Source: an uncultured Clostridium sp. (GTDB lineage: Bacteria; Bacillota; Clostridia; TANB77; CAG-508). From it: DNA of 5,889 nt. The stretch's first letter is position 1, and every line of letters begins with the position of its first letter. The position numbers were made by a program, and so were the translations under genes. Positions 5,882 to 5,889 of the stretch are shown piece by piece. Below the pieces are notes generated by a model, which ran no database searches, was not told the DNA's origin, and saw nothing but the letters and a program-made list of their open reading frames with translations. The stretch lies in NCBI GenBank assembly GCA_946545035.1, contig CAMNND010000068.1, forward strand, positions 1-5,889, in the 5' to 3' direction.

Positions 5882-5889
5882 GCTCTTTT
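5860..5889 (+). terminator. Rho-independent terminator overlapping the GH5 stop codon
   Basis: Bases 5860-5871 pair with 5877-5888 over 12 positions (one T-G wobble) around the loop AATAA, with AAAGAGC and GCTCTTT forming the outer stem. The TAG stop (5879-5881) lies inside the right arm. The T-run begins at 5886 and is cut by the window end, so its full length cannot be seen. It would end the adhesin-glucanase operon. Confidence 0.7.

Overview
The window is very AT-rich, has strong Shine-Dalgarno sites on two of its three genes, and carries cell-wall proteins typical of low-GC Gram-positives (LysM plus M14 endopeptidase, Cna-B/SpaA repeats, a C-terminal sorting-signal-like tail, a Bacillus-like GH5 cellulase). 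This points to a Bacillota chromosome, most likely an anaerobic clostridium-like or gut lineage. I cannot place it more finely. All three genes lie on the + strand and read normally with the standard bacterial code.

Layout. Positions 1-115 are an almost GC-free, A-rich upstream region. Next comes a LysM + M14 metallopeptidase (116-1192) of the gamma-D-glutamyl-diaminopimelate endopeptidase type, followed by a clear intrinsic terminator (1221-1269). A gap of about 200 bases follows that can fold into several hairpins and may be a structured 5' leader (about 1316-1401). It precedes a large secreted surface protein (1481-4738). That protein has a signal peptide, a choice-of-anchor A domain, three tandem copies of a two-domain Cna-B/SpaA unit (period 678-693 bp), and a non-canonical VKTGD sorting signal with a membrane tail. 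Only 21 bases later a membrane-anchored GH5 endoglucanase begins (4760-5881). Its stop codon lies inside the closing terminator hairpin (5860-5889).

How it fits together. The M14 gene looks like an independent peptidoglycan-remodelling unit. The surface protein and the GH5 enzyme look like a two-gene operon, with no terminator between them and one at the end. The likely theme is the cell surface: a long stalk stiffened by predicted Lys-Asn isopeptide bonds, presenting an N-terminal domain, co-expressed with a beta-1,4-glucanase tethered outside the membrane. The pair may act in attachment to, or trimming of, a beta-glucan such as plant cellulose or the cell's own cellulose-like matrix; this is inference. 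The items most worth a second look are the structured leader, the adhesin-glucanase pairing, the atypical sorting signal, and the changes within the GH5 domain (an acidic insertion and Glu-Cys-Gly at the nucleophile).
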